This document shows positions 13,149 to 26,543 of a DNA stretch of 64,000 nucleotides, piece by piece. Every line of letters starts with the position of its first letter. Positions within the stretch are counted from its first letter, which is position 1. Source of the DNA: Acanthopleura granulata (taxonomy: Eukaryota; Mollusca; Polyplacophora; Chitonida; Chitonidae); NCBI GenBank assembly GCA_016165875.1, contig JABBOT010000080.1, positions 11,286,078 to 11,350,077 on the forward strand, read 5' to 3'. Both the position numbers and the translations under genes were made by a program. The notes under the pieces were generated by a model. That model saw only the letters and a list, made by a program, of their open reading frames with translations. It was not told where the DNA came from and made no database searches.

Positions 13149-14047
13149 GTCTTCATATCACATTTGGAGAATTGTCACAATTTTATTTCATTTCATTCAA
13201 AAATAATCATATACAACAGTACTGTATACTTATATATACTGGAAGAAAATCAGGACAGTGCAAAAAAAAGGCTTTCTTCATTTATACCTCTTTGTGATTA
13301 CTCTCGCAGAAATTGCGACGAAATAACATTGTTTGAATAAAAAAACAGAGGTTCAAAAGGGCACTTATCCACGCGTAGGGTTCCACTTCTCGCTCTGTTA
13401 TATACATGTGTGGAACATTTTATATCAGCAGCATTTTGTATAGACAAGAAAACCTTGCCTACTTCTACAGATGTCAAATAAGTACTCTACGTTACAGAAT
13501 CATTAAGTACTCATTTATAACCGAATTTTGTCATTTTCGGGAACATAGTCCATCATTTTCGCTATAAATAAACTCTGCCTTTACAATATAGCCTTTCATT
13601 CTTAATTCTGGAGTATGGTGTTAAGCAAAAATGGACAGAAAATTAATCCGAGGTCTAGCACCTCTGCCTGTGAGGGAATAACACTTTGTATCTGATGCCT
13701 AAGATAACACAAGCGATGACTTGGGCTGTCAGCATGACAAATTACGCTGCTCTCTTCCCCAACAAAAATCTATGTTTGTTTACCATTATTAGACCTCCTT
13801 TTATTTACGTAGAAAAAACGATTTTTCTATAGTGTGTTACTCGGACAGACCAGGCGGGAGCATTCACAATTTGGAAACTGGATACGATTTTAATGCACAA
13901 AGTCTTGACTATCTTTTTCGAACACGATTTAATGCCTGCACAACTGGAATTGGAGATTTCTGTTATTTGGTGACGTAATCTACTCGCGTAAGGTTGTTTT
14001 AATACGTTCTGCTTAGGAAAAAAAATTATATACTTTTGTGCTCGTCG

Positions 14048-14164
14048 TTTAAGCATAAGACAACACCATCGAGAATAAAACCAGAGCAGCGATGACGGTG
14101 TGATAGTTTGCAAATGGTCACAAGTAACCGGTGAAAACTGGTATCTTGTCAATTTACCGCAATT
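14048..14164 (-). repeat. Dispersed short repeat family, copy 5
   Basis: Near full-length in minus orientation: AATAAAACCAGAGCAGCGAT, GTTTGCAAATGGTCACAAG, TAACCGGTGAAAACTGG and TTGTCAATTTACC in order. Confidence 0.7.
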
Positions 14165-17100
14165 AATGAATATCAACTTACACCCCGCTTAAATGTTACC
14201 CATACATCATATGTATGTCTTCATTATTGTCTGTGTTATTTTCACCTTGACTGCGCGCAGACAAGAGCCTAAGCGTGTACAACGCGAAAATCCGTGTTTT
14301 AAATATGGATTAAAATATAGAATAGATAACACATTCGCGTTCATTAAATAAACATTGCTTATGCACAATTACATAACAGTTCTTTTGTGTAATGTGTTCC
14401 ATAATGGGTTGGTGTGTCTGAAAGGTTTTCCATTTTCATATGAAAATTTGAATGTCGAGTGAGAGGTTATTTTAATATTTCGATGACCAGAACTGTCCTG
14501 TTAACCCTTCACAAATAGATTGCACTCATGCCTGTCTACACAGAAATAATGCTGTTTTCCTTATAGCGTATTAACGGATGGTCGAGTTTCCCGATGACCA
14601 GCTCTATAAGCCGCGTATATAAGGCCGTTAGACACCACACTGTGTGCCACTGGGGCTATTTAACTTCTCAGCACGCTTCTAGATAGACACCAATATAAAC
14701 CAAAAACACAAGGCTTTCTTGGGAGTTGTTGGTTTTATCGCGAGATGATCAGCGGGTCAGTTTCCACAGTGATCCTGGCGGAGAGGCGTCTGCCCACCAA
14801 TCCGCCATGTTTCACCAGATTTCCAGGGTAAATATTTAGGCAACCTGTCAGGAGCACTTGACTTCGTCAACCTGTGATTGGCTAAGCGACATCAGGACGA
14901 CCATACGAGACTCATAGAGATATGGCTCTTGAGGAGCGAGTTATTTATAATACACGTACAATATGTGGTTTGTATCACCGCGTACGATGTTCTATAAGGC
15001 TGTTTCTGTTCCAGCAGTTAAGCATGAATGAAACAAGTTGTTGCACGGAATTTTGTAAAATTATTTTACATCGCGCAGAATGTAGATGGCTCCATAAATC
15101 AATAAGCTTAATAGCAGGGGAACTGCACATGTAAGAACCTGGTATAAAGATAAAACGAAATACCTTATTCAGTGGACTTGAAATGAAGGCAAGCCTGCAC
15201 AGCATGGCCGTCAAAGAGAAGAGGCTTTTTCGGTGTATACCACTAGGCCTTGTCAATGTATGCATGGACTGGTGCTATGTACTGGAACAAGGCAAAGTTC
15301 GGAACCATGCAAAGTCTCTTGTACAGGTGCAGTGTTTTCCTATACACATTGACATGCAACCCCTATCCTACCACCTCCACCCCACCCGAGCTTACCGTCG
15401 TAAAGGAAAAATCGTCTTAAGTACACAAAGAGAGAGTAAAGTAAACAAATTAACTGGAATAGGGAAATTGTATTGCGGCTATTGACAATATTTTTGTCAA
15501 TACCGAACATTGCCAATCTTACTGAACTTCTGTATGTGATACTGACGCTCGAAATTTAATTGACTAAAATATTGACGAAATCTAACCAAAATGAGGAAGT
15601 TTCGTAGGAGAATAAATATGGATGAAATAATAATGCATCATGTATAGCAAACCAAACGTTTTCTCAGTAAGATTGAATCAGTAATATTGCGCGTGTGTAG
15701 GCTGGTTATGACAAGTGCCAGGTGGGAAAAAATTATTTTACATGTTTTACGTTGAGACACCCGTGAGCCAATACAATGGCAACTATAGCTGCAACATCAA
15801 TGTCGTCTTGCACCCAGACCACTAGTTATGTGGTTGGTTTACAGCAGGTAAAAGAATTTACCCATCGACCCATGGTGGATTACAACAAATCTCACTGACC
15901 GAACAATCTACCGATCGATCCACCACAAAAGCAAGGTTAAAACTGTTGCATTAATTAAGCTCCTATAGCCTACGGGTTAGAATTGATATTTGTAGATGTT
16001 GGTGACATAACGGGCCTCCTAAGTATAACCTTATATGCCAAAGTGTTTTACAGTTTGAATGGAAGGCACTTCCGCTGACATGTAGACCTGCCCATTCAAC
16101 ACAAAGCAGCTGAGGGCGACTAATAGTGTTGCATTTTCCCCGGAGCCAAGACTGTTAGTGTGTTTATATACATTCAATTATAACAGTTGTCTATAATCAA
16201 ATATACGCCCAACAGCAGCGTGGAGAGAGCGTGTCAGCGATAAGGCAGTGGCACCATTGCCGTCAACAATATCCTGCAACACTTTTGTCAACAGCCAATC
16301 CGGAGCATTGTGGCACCCCATTGCAGAGCTGTGTAAATGTAACTTCGAACTATAATATATATGCATGATTAAAACAATAATTCAGATTATACGAAGTCAC
16401 AAAACAATGCCGTGAGTAATAGACACCGGTAACATATAGGGGAGGAAAATGTCAACAAGGAGATTGCAGATAGTGCAATTGTGTAAACAAAAACTTCGGC
16501 TCAGCTAATTGGAGAAAGGAGATTACGTTTTTTCCTCGCGAGATTCTAAATTAACCGCGATTACGTAAGCAGACCTAGAACACAATATTACATCTACAAA
16601 TGTTTCTCATAACATTAGAGTTTAATATCTGGCGCTAGGCAAACCTATTACATTTCCTAAATATGGCGATTTATTAAGTGAAAACAATTGTTTTTAAATT
16701 TAACTGTATGCCCTAGAGTGTCTTTATATTTTAACTTTTTAACTTGGATTTTTTTCCAGTTTCCGGGGGATTTTTTGGTAAACCTTGTTCAAGATTGCAC
16801 CCATTGGGCGCGCGGGAATTCTGACAGGAATCCGATTTTTCGCCACGAACGGAGTCTCGATCAGACGGCATCTCCATTTGTATTTCAATTTAACGCGTAT
16901 TACAGGAGTCAATGAGCACGTGGTCAGTCCGACAGAACTCGCTGTCCGGAAAAACCCATCAAAACGTTGCTAGATTTCTGCGTCAAATCCAGCGATTTCA
17001 TTTCCCCCTGAAATTCCGGCAAGTCAGCAAGAAAATTAACACTGGTATCGGTGTTGGGATCGTAGAGCGGACGGGAGACGATCATAAACCTGACGCCTTA

Positions 17101-18080
17101 CACTCATTAATGTGCCAAACTGTATTGAGATATCCAAGTTTCCGAAGTGCAATGTCAATTCTAACAGTTCGTTGCTTCTTCGCCGTTTTGCTCATTTTCT
17201 GATCACTGGGTTTTGTCGGTATGACGGATCGCAAGGAGAGACATTACTAGACAGGAAAGATGGCCTTATCAAAATAATAGTCTTCCCGTAACGACCTCGT
17301 TCACAGAATTGCAACTTGTAACTTATTGACTTCGGTTAGTCGGAGCATGCAGGACATATGTAGGGTGAAGATAATGCCCAAATATGACTGTCTCTGTCCC
17401 CAGGGAGTCCGGCCCCCACACTGCGAGGATAACGGAAGGCTTTTTATGTATAAAAGCACACAACGATTGATTCACAGTCACGCCACTGATAACTATTAAT
17501 TCATCAATGCACTATCACACTTTATTGAACCCATGTGTCATAATTACTGACCTAGTAATATAAAATGCAAAATCCGGTTTACTATAATTTGTTATAATTT
17601 ACACTTACGGAAAATGGACGTTCATTGATTTATATGACTAAATTATATAAAGAAGATGCTTCTGTGTTTCAAATTGTTAACCGCCTTTTTTGTAAGAATC
17701 TGTCCTAATTGTTTGCATTCTTTGGTGTTTTGTGCAGAACGTTGTTCTGGAAACTGGTCTTGCATTTATCCACCACGAACGCCTATTTTGGTTGACATCT
17801 GCTATGCGTCAGCGGCTTATATTTCTGTGTGTTTCCCATTGAGGAGTACCTTACTGATCATCGAAATCTTACACAGACTTCCATGTGGCTATGGTAACTT
17901 GATTTATCCATTTATATATTCATATATTTCGTATTTAGATTTTTGGAAATAAATATTCAGCTTCAACGATATTCATGAAAGATGTTGAAAATGGCCTGCC
18001 CATGTGGGTTTGTAAGCGGGAATAGAAGAATGTTATTATTGCTTACGGGTCAACACTGGGTGTAAGTGTCATGGTTACAT

Positions 18081-18365
18081 AGAGTATCGCTTAGGACTAA
18101 ATTCTGTTAGAATGTTAAAAATTACCTGAGTATATGTAGGGGTTTTTAAGCGATATCAGGAGAACTTATTTTCGTTTGGGTCAATCCTTTGTGTGAACGT
18201 GGGCAATGGCGTGCGTGTATTAGAGTATCGTCTACGTCAATAATTCGTTGGAATTCCGAAAATGACTTGTCTGTAGGTTTCTAAGCTATACCAGAGGAAC
18301 TTTATTCAGAGTAGCTTGAGTGTCGTTTACGAGGTCAGTGTATTTTGGTGGAATGTTGAAGAAAA
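18081..18365. repeat. Degenerate tandem repeat, about three units
   Basis: AGAGTATCG recurs at 18081 and 18222 and as GAGTGTCG near 18319. Each is followed by similar text ending TTTTAAGCGATATCAGGAGA or TTCTAAGCTATACCAGAGGA. Units are of unequal length (141 and about 97 bases). Confidence 0.55.
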
Positions 18366-18589
18366 TACATTAGCATACCAGCACTGAGAATAGCGAATGT
18401 ATCAAAAGTATTGTATGAGCTTTATATTAATCTGAAATACATGTAAACTTTTTAAAATAATACTTGCATAACGATTCAAAGAAGATTTCTGATGTGCATG
18501 TGTCAACAAACTAACTTTAAAACGTAAGTATATAACATTGTTTAAAGTGGGAATTAAGTCAGTATTGTTGTCTTTAATATTATTTCCTG

Positions 18590-18960
18590 TATGCGAGGCC
18601 AGTACTCTTCTTTCCACAACAGCATCGTCAGATTCTGAACCAAATCTCTTCGCCGCCGCTCAGGTGTTTACACGGGGGTCAGAACCATCCCCAATGCTAG
18701 CGAGCTTGTCTGCTGATACCCAGCTTCTCGGTCGTTACGTGATCTGCCGATTATCCGGAAGGTGTTCTGTATCTAGCACCTTGTTGACCCTTGCCCTTTG
18801 ACCCGACGCCCCGGTGTGTCGGTGTCGGGGTTAATGTTGCTGCTGGGCCCGTCAGGGGGTAACCTCTTTCCGCTCAGTAACGCCGCTCGGTTTGACTTCC
18901 GCTTCAGGTCAGCGGGGGCTTTGGATTGGTTGGTTCAGTGAGGACAGATGCACAGCAACT
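18590..18960. promoter_or_regulatory. GC-richer candidate cis-regulatory block
   Basis: Contains AGGTGTTTAC (T-box half-site overlapping a Fox-like TGTTTAC) at 18662-18671. AAGGTG (18759) and CACCTT (18777) form an inverted pair 12 bases apart. TGCCCTTTGACCC at 18792-18804 is a DR1 (HNF4/COUP-TF-like) site. An imperfect inverted repeat CCCGACGCC...GGTGTCGGG follows near 18802-18830. No gene covers it convincingly. Confidence 0.22.
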
Positions 18961-20014
18961 ATTGAGGAGACTTTCCTTATATAGTGATATATAGTTATTA
19001 AACTCCATTAAAACAGGGTTCTCATACAGAAATGAGACAACAGGCTTTCGCGTACAAATTGTCAACTATGCATAATGCATGTCTCAGTTCAGTGAATAGC
19101 AAGACCAAATTTCTAAACCCACTTTTAAAACTAACCAGAAAAGAATCAAGAGAGTAAATATAAAGTAAGAAAATAGGGCAGAGTTCTCTAGAAATAAGCA
19201 GCCAACAGTTCTCAATGATCCCAGGAAGACCCAAATCCGGCTTTAAAGTTGCAATCAAAATACGTATCTCCAGTACGCTTTGTTTGCAACTGTCCATACA
19301 CCTAAAGTGACGATTTTATTCAACAAGACGCCAATACATCCACCCGTTATAGCCCCGGGTTAAGCGAAATTACATGTGTATTATGAAACAGAACGCGAGA
19401 CATGCTGTACATTCAGTCCATAATTTACTGATAAGAGAATTAATGGTGAATGTAAAATTTAAGATCTTTAAGACAAGATTGAAAACATTTGACGGTGTAA
19501 AGTAAAACGTAAGCAGATTTCTCTTCCGCTGATAACAACATTCATTAACTGTTATGACTAACCCTTAATTTTTGCACTGCGTCTAACACAACCGCTTAAA
19601 GATTTGACTTACTGAAGGTATCAGTCGATTTGAACTGTTGGCTTGATGGCAGTCAATCATAAATATGATCTAAATGTGATAACTTGATAAAATGTTATTT
19701 TATGTCTTCCTAAATATCTAAAGAACAAACATCCATATAGATATGAAGATTTTTAAACAAACATCATGAAAGTTCCTAAAGTGTTTTCGCAAATCGTTCC
19801 TTAGTGTTATTTTAACTGTTTGTCTGACATACACTCTTCCGTCTTTAAAAGAAATCTCTCATAAAACCGCTGAAAAGAGACCGGGGAATGTAGTGCTGGT
19901 AATCAAGCTGTCAACAATACGGCCTCATCCCTTGAGGTTTCCATACGGTCCCTATCAACGGCAGGTCAAGGGTCACCATCCATCATGGCGGACGGTGTAC
20001 CATAGGTAACTGGT

Positions 20015-20430
20015 CTTCCGGTGTGCTGGAAAAGTTCAGAAATGGGGCGACTTAAATTTTTATATGTGCCGTGATACAAAACAGCGGATATCCGATCATA
20101 GACTTCCATCAGGGTGTGCCAAAACAGTTCAACAACGGAGTATCTTAAATGCTCATACAACAATATAAAATAGGGAATACCCGTTCACTGAGTTACATCA
20201 AGGTGTGCCAGAACAGTCATCAACTCAAATTCTCGTACAATGATACAAATCAGGTAAAATCCGATCAGTAATTTGCATCATGTCTTAAATGCTCATACAG
20301 TGACACAGAAACGGTATACCCAATCACTAATTTCCGTCACGGTGTGCCAGAGCAGCTCAAATATGGGACGTCTAAAATGCACATACACTGATACAATCAA
20401 CGGGATATCCGATGGCGAACTTCTATCCTG
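20015..20430. repeat. Degenerate tandem repeat of about 90 bp
   Basis: Four to five units, each carrying GTGTGCCAGAACAG, a TCTTAAATGCTCATACA segment, GATACAAA, and a GGATATCCGATCACT-like end. One unit is shortened. Related half-units occur again at about 20775-20960. Confidence 0.7.
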
Positions 20431-20774
20431 AAGAAAACGCTGGAATGATCCGATGACTGCTTCTTTCTTCTATGTCACCATGTAGTTTTATTTACTGACT
20501 GTAAGCTATTTCTAAGATGTAATTCTTTGTGAAGTGGTGTTTTAGGATGTTTTGGAAATCGATCTTGCGATTATTGACTGGAACTCCACTTCAGGGTTAC
20601 ACGCGAATTACATCCGAAATAATGTCTCACCTGACTGTTGGATTCAACTATGCGTTAGGACCCCGTCACTTTCAGCCTGATCTCAACCAATTTTCAGCAC
20701 TTTAATCTGTGCTGTATCAAGAAAATGTAAACCCAAATAAAGGTGATACTGTCATACATTTCCAGGCCCATGTC

Positions 20775-20960
20775 TATTCCGATACAATATAAGGGATTTC
20801 AGATCACTGACATACATCAAGATGTCTAGGATGCAGCAGTTAGACGATGGAGCATCTGAAGTTCAAAAAAAAAAAATGGTTATACAAAACAGGCGGTATG
20901 AGAAAAAATGAGAAGAGATATCCGGTCACTGACGTATACAACATGGTTTTCCGAACAACA
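20775..20960. repeat. Outlying diverged units of the 90-bp repeat
   Basis: CCGATACAATATAAGGGATT, CAGATCACTGACATACATCA and, further on, AGATATCCGGTCACTGACGT echo the 20.0-20.4 kb array after about 340 bases of unrelated DNA. An A12 tract interrupts the copy. Confidence 0.45.
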
Positions 20961-21130
20961 CAATTTTGAAACGAAATTTAATTTCTCTTTAAATGAAATG
21001 CATGGATTTGAGCACTTCTACGGAATACATCAGAGTTGCAAAGGGTAATCCATATTCTTTTCGTGAAATGAGTAAAATCCATGCATATATGAATGTCCAA
21101 CTGGACAGATTTAGAACACGTTTAGAACAT

Positions 21131-21162
21131 GTTGTCCGTTAAACAAAATCATGAAGACTTTC

Positions 21163-21219
<57 letters not shown>

Positions 21220-21246
21220 CTGGTAAACAAAATCATGAAGACTTTC
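21131..21246. repeat. (AT)n microsatellite between 32-bp direct repeats
   Basis: GTTGTCC...AAACAAAATCATG...CTTTC at 21131-21162 recurs at 21215-21246 with 30 of 32 matches. Between them lies a 49-base pure TA run at 21166-21214. Confidence 0.9.
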
Positions 21247-23175
21247 ATCTTAAATCGACTTAGCTCCTGCACTAGGAATTGGTAGTTTATTACTTATTTT
21301 GTAATAAGTGGAAGCAGCCCGGATTCTGCAATTCCGAAGTCTGCAGTGTTTACAATTAATGCTTACTGAACTACTTTTCTCACCAAAGGATATGTCCTTT
21401 TATGGTTTGCCAGTTGCCAGTTGCCAGTTTACCATTTTGAGCGTGTAGCCTCATATTCCATAAAAGGGAGCTAACTACTCCTCGTTATTGGAATTCCTGG
21501 ACACTGTGATTGAAAGGAACTCCGCTGAAACCAATGCGGTCGAGACAGCTTGTGGGCATAGTCTTTTATATTAGCGATATCACACTCAGAAAAAAACTTG
21601 ATGATAAGCCAAAAGCTGCAAGTAAAGAATGATCAGTAATGCGTGTGTGGTCTTCGAATGCGAGCTATCAACCGAAATATGAACTCCTAGATTGCTATTA
21701 GTATAAGGTCTGTTTTGTAAACAACGAATTCCCAAGCAAAATGTATATGTGTGTAAAACAGGGCCGGTTTCTTGTAACGAGAGCAACCAACAGACTTCAA
21801 CGATGTCATAACGACCTTATTCATAGTCATATCCAAGACATAAAAATGCGATTTCAAACTGTAATCCAATTCTGCTTTCCATTTCAAGCTGAAATTCTCC
21901 CCCACTCCGCCCGCCACCCATCTACCCATGAAACTTGCTGCAATCAATCATTCAAGCTCCATTTTGTCCTTCAGGTTATACACAAAGCAGACGTTTCTCA
22001 TTCACTCCTTTATTGTACCTGTTCAGAAATGAGCGGCCAGATCATAAAACTAATTATTCTCTTACCATTTCTAACACTTGGCAAAGCGGGGCTCGTCATA
22101 CTGTCACGTAGCAATGCAGTTAATGAACATTCGTTCCATGTTGATAAATGTAAGTGTTAATCTCCCTGTAAAACTGAACAAATGAATGATTAATGGCACG
22201 TCAGCAGTATTTCAACGGTATCGTCGCGACTGTCAAATTGAAAGAAGAAAAAACTTAGAAAGTAGTTGATATGGGCTTAGTGTTAATAAGCCAGCCTCTG
22301 AGAAGAAATTTCATAGAGGTCATTTCATCATTTCATCCCTAAATAACAAACGTATTTCGTCTGAACTCAGAGGCACACATTTTATTTTCTATACAATTGT
22401 GTTTAATTATTTTAAATGCATTATTTGTTGCTCGAATGAATGATTTACTTATCACATAACTGAATTATTTATAATCGTTAATTTGTTCTTGATCAATTGA
22501 TGGTGGATTAATTTATACCATCAGAATATTTCCGGAAATTAATCAGTAACCAATTTAGCTTTACCCAGTTGTGCAGTATACGTCTTCTGTGTTTATGATT
22601 CGTTACAATGTGACGATATTATCCATGCTTTATTTCAGGTGCGACCGATGATTGAGCACAGAAACAAAATAAAAAAATGCGATAATTTCACCCAATTTAA
22701 ATTTTGCAGCAGTGCTTTACCATCTGTTTTTTTTTTCCGAAAAGGTATGTACTTTTCCCCAAAACAGACTACATTCATTAAGGGGGTGGTATAACTTACC
22801 ATTCCATAGTTTGCAAAGAACAGTGTTCGCACAGTGTTACTTTCTCGTTTAGCTGCTTGATGACCTTCACAAGATTAGGATAGGTGGAGCGAAAATTTGC
22901 AAACGACTACGCTAAAGTGAGCGAATTTGTGTTTTACTTTGGCATCGAGTCACGGTTTAGACTTTGGACATAGCTGACCTCTGGGTGAACGGAAGCTCCA
23001 TCACATCCTATAGCGGTGAGAGATAAAGGCTGATGCAGAGCTCTCCTTATGTGGTTGCGGTTCGTTAACACTCGCCTTGCATGTGTGAAACTGCATACGT
23101 CACTCAAATTAAAGCAATAGATAACGGTCTGACACGCGTCATGTGTGGCAGACGACATCATCAGACTCATTCAAA

Positions 23176-23337
23176 ATGGCGCCGATGCTTCGACAAGCCA
23201 GAGCGATACTGGCGCGCGGCTCCTTATCTTGCCTGCGATTTGTTTTTGATCTGATATTTTACATACATCCCTTATTACAACACGGTGTGACCTTGTACTT
23301 CACCCGGAAATGTCTACGTCTGGGAATAGACCTGTAA
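23176..23337 (+). CDS. Doubtful small ORF or first exon with a presequence-like N-terminus
   Basis: The ATG at 23176 sits in a good context (TTCAAAATGGCGCC). The 53-residue frame begins MAPMLRQARAILARGS, with four Arg (6, 9, 14, 21) and no acidic residue before D25, like a mitochondrial presequence. The rest (about 22-53) is hydrophobic and unrecognised. It could be the first exon of a gene whose other exons I cannot find, since no strong GT donor follows the leader, or a regulatory AAAATGGCG (YY1-type) element that happens to be open. An in-frame ATG also exists at 23143. No family is recognised. Confidence 0.15.
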   Translation: MAPMLRQARAILARGSLSCLRFVFDLIFYIHPLLQHGVTLYFTRKCLRLGIDL

Positions 23338-25742
23338 ATGTTAATGAGACAAATTTACAGTTATCATCTATATATATATAGAAAAAATGCACCGCTAAGC
23401 CCGGCGTCAAAGAGGCTAACTAAACTTAAGTTCACACTAAAGTCCTAAAGTCCTTGTGTAAATCACCAAGCTTGAGTCCATGTTAAAAAGATTGGCAAAG
23501 AGCGACACTCTTTGATTGATAGTCAGCTGGTTTTGATTCAACCTCGTTTTCCTTGAGGAGAACAAAATTCATTTGGCTCCAGGAAAGTTTAATTCTTATC
23601 ACAATGCTGAATATCACAGCTGAAATGTTCCATGACGTTCAAGAACAAATGACTGATTTACATAAAATTTTACGAAAATTAATCAATAAAGTTTTAGCAA
23701 AAGGACTTTGTGAAAAACTTTGTGTTTAATGTTTTGAAAGGAATCAGTAAGTAGACAGCGGAAACTTTACGTAACTTAATAACACCATGAATAATACTGA
23801 ATCGAAAAAGCCAACAAAGGCATGCCCGGGTTTATAATTTCAGCTGTACGACCATTTCTCTATATGGATAATATCTTGCAGGAATGAAATATAATAACCC
23901 AATCTAATCAAGAACCATTTTCTTTTCAGAACCTCTGCCAATCTGATTTTGGTAAAATTTCAAACTTCGACCATTACACATTATATGTTTATAATCGTCC
24001 CAGATAATGCTAAACAGAGGACGATCGAGGCAAGATAATAAAGTATCATGTACATGGAATTGTGGTAATTAAATCAGTGCCCTTACAAACATAAATATTA
24101 AACTATGTATAGTCCGATGCAAAAACATCATCTGTGTTGTTGTTGTTTATTTTTATTCTAACAGCAGGCAAATTATTGTATTTGCTTTTGTGTGAATCCC
24201 TCTCTGGCATGCTACTGCGAACGTCCGCTTAATGACCTCTTGAGATCTCATCACATTATATGTGATGGCCACTACAAACAAGTCGGCCTTAACGTAATTA
24301 TCACCTTCGTTTGAGTTGTTTGTAACGATTAACCAAACGTTTGCCGTCCTTTCTAAGGTTTTTCAGCAGTGATGAACCTTAGAGCATGTTATAAAAAAAC
24401 ACGAGCTAATCTGCATCCGCTGAAGGCTTGCAGTCAACGACGTATTATTTGGCCATCAACACTGAAGAATCAGGCTAGACTGGGTTGCTGGAGAAAGAAT
24501 GGACAGTCAAATAATTCCGAGCTGGGACGCAGTGAGGGCCGAGCAACCTTTTCCGCCTGATTAGTGCCTGACGAAAGACAGCGATGAGCTTTTGACACAT
24601 TGTGTGTATGGGGAAGTAGATTTGGATTTTTCCTTGGCCCCAAGCGGGCAAATCAGCCGTGGGAGTCCCAGTTATCCAAACGCCTCATGGTATAATCAAG
24701 GAGTGAAAATTCGATCTGGCCTCAACAGTTAATTGTTCCCGTGGGTAGATTTCGGCCCATTTTAAGGTAATTGAAATTTAAGATGCCACTCACTGTCAAC
24801 AATGGTAACTACTTAATATATCACATGGCGCAATTACTCCCAATTACATTTCGATGCCCCGCTTATTTACTTGATTAAGCTCGCTGTCTCGTGGCAACAT
24901 GCCCCTTTCATCGGCTGCACATACTGGCTACCCTCTTCTGTATCACAGATCACAGGCGAGCACCCGAAGTTGCTCCAATCTTGGTTGGTTAACTCGCAAA
25001 CTTCGACCTCTTGGGTTTTCGCTAATGAACGTTGCTGCCAATTCGCCCAAACCGAAAGGGATGGGTGTTTAATTCTCAACGGTATCTATGTTAGCAGGGT
25101 CTGGGGTTTGTCAGAAGGGCCACCTTTGCCTGTGATAACTGCCAGTTTCCCTTGAGTACCATCCGCGCCTGTGTTGTCACGGAAAACCGTGTCGTTTGTG
25201 CGTGTAAGCGTCAAGAACGGCTGAGCCAAATGCGAACATCGGATCCGACATTAGTAGGCCAGACGTTTATTATGCAAGTATTGTCTAAAAGTCGAGCACC
25301 TTGGAAGTTTGATTAGCTACCATGGGCAATCCCTACTGAGCCATGTCAGCAGAGCTTCTCAGAAGACGAATAACAAAGTGAATGAAAACAAAGCAGCGAC
25401 GACAATAACACTTGTTAGATGACCATCTTGTTAAATGACCTTCTTGCGTGTGACCGAGAGAGTACAGCCACTTTACATTTTACCACATTCGAGGTTTTGT
25501 CTTTGCTCTTCTTGACACTTATTAAAGACCAAGCAATAACAAGTGGTCTACACTTTCTCAAGATCAAGGAGATGGACATTCCGAGAAGTCACTGTATTAG
25601 ATGATATACAAGAGAATAAATTCTATTCAAGCTTTTGGCGTGTTTCTTCATGAAAGAATACAACAGAAGCGTTTTAGTCAGCTTTGAGGGGTGGGGAGGG
25701 TGTAAGTTGCCACTTTTAAGAATTTGCTTGTGTAATTAGAAT

Positions 25743-25822
25743 TAAACTTTATGTGGGGAAAGCTGGCAAGAGAGCGATCAGTTACGTGTGACCATTTGCT
25801 CTATGCTGCAGTCTAACATTTG
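25743..25822 (+). repeat. Dispersed short repeat family, copy 6 (internally deleted)
   Basis: AGCTGGCAAGAGAGCGATCA and TTACGTGTGACCATTTGC join directly to CTATGCTGCAGTCT, so the central third is missing. Confidence 0.5.
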
Positions 25823-26173
25823 TCTCAATTTACTGTGACTAATCATTTGACTACTAAGTTTTTTGTATTTTAACGGATGGGTGTATTAACAGGCCAACCC
25901 TGTGTACCCTTCCAACGACGTGTATCTAACACATCTGTTCGGTTTATCCATGTCAGCTGAAGAATACATTCAGACTTGCGGATATAAGCAAAACATAAAT
26001 TAAGCCTGGAAGATGAGGCTGGTGGAACGTAAAAACTTACCCTAACATTCACCAGAGTCTCTCTTTTATAAGAATATAAACATTTCTTGGCGGACTGTCG
26101 AAATTTAAGCTTAAGCCATGGTGCTAGGGGGTGTAAGTTGCTACTTCTTAACCACTTACATGAACAGGGAGAA

Positions 26174-26308
26174 CAAACCCCTAACAGAGGTAAACTGACA
26201 AGAGGCCGGATTTCGCCGGTAACGTGTGACCATTTGCCAACTGTCACACTGTTGACGCTGTTCTGGAATCACTCGCCATGCTATAGTCTTTTGTATTATA
26301 TTTTGAAA
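26174..26308 (+). repeat. Dispersed short repeat family, copy 7 (near full-length)
   Basis: One of the best copies, about 135 bases: AAACCCCTAACAGAGGTAAA, CAAGAGGCCGGATTTCGCCG, GACCATTTGCCAACTGTCAC, and the end TAGTCTTTTGTATTATATTT. Confidence 0.75.
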
Positions 26309-26393
26309 TCGAGTCAATGAAAGTGCCATCGTTTGATTTTATTCATGGTGAAGGCTCAAGTTCTCTTTTCCTGTGATTGTATTTTCGAGCTGC

Positions 26394-26543
26394 GTTTCTG
26401 TGGTGGCGCACTTTATATCTGTGATGCCACACTGTGTTTCTGAGAACACGCAGTGTTTCTGTGATGGCACACTGCTTTTTTGTGTTGACACACAATGTTT
26501 CTAGGATGATGCACTCTGTATCTGTGATGGCACACTGTGTTTC
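26394..26543. repeat. Minisatellite of about 20 bp
   Basis: About seven units of the form TTTCTGTGATGGCACACTGTG with substitutions (TGAGAACACGCAGTG, TGTGTTGACACACAATG and others). Confidence 0.75.

Larger units (their letters stand above)
9945..18080. other. Intergenic, no gene supported
   Basis: Apart from the listed SINE and dispersed repeat copies, only AT-rich DNA. The stretch 16790-17200 is less AT-rich and open in several frames, with a CACGTG E-box near 16918, but shows no protein similarity I recognise. Confidence 0.5.
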
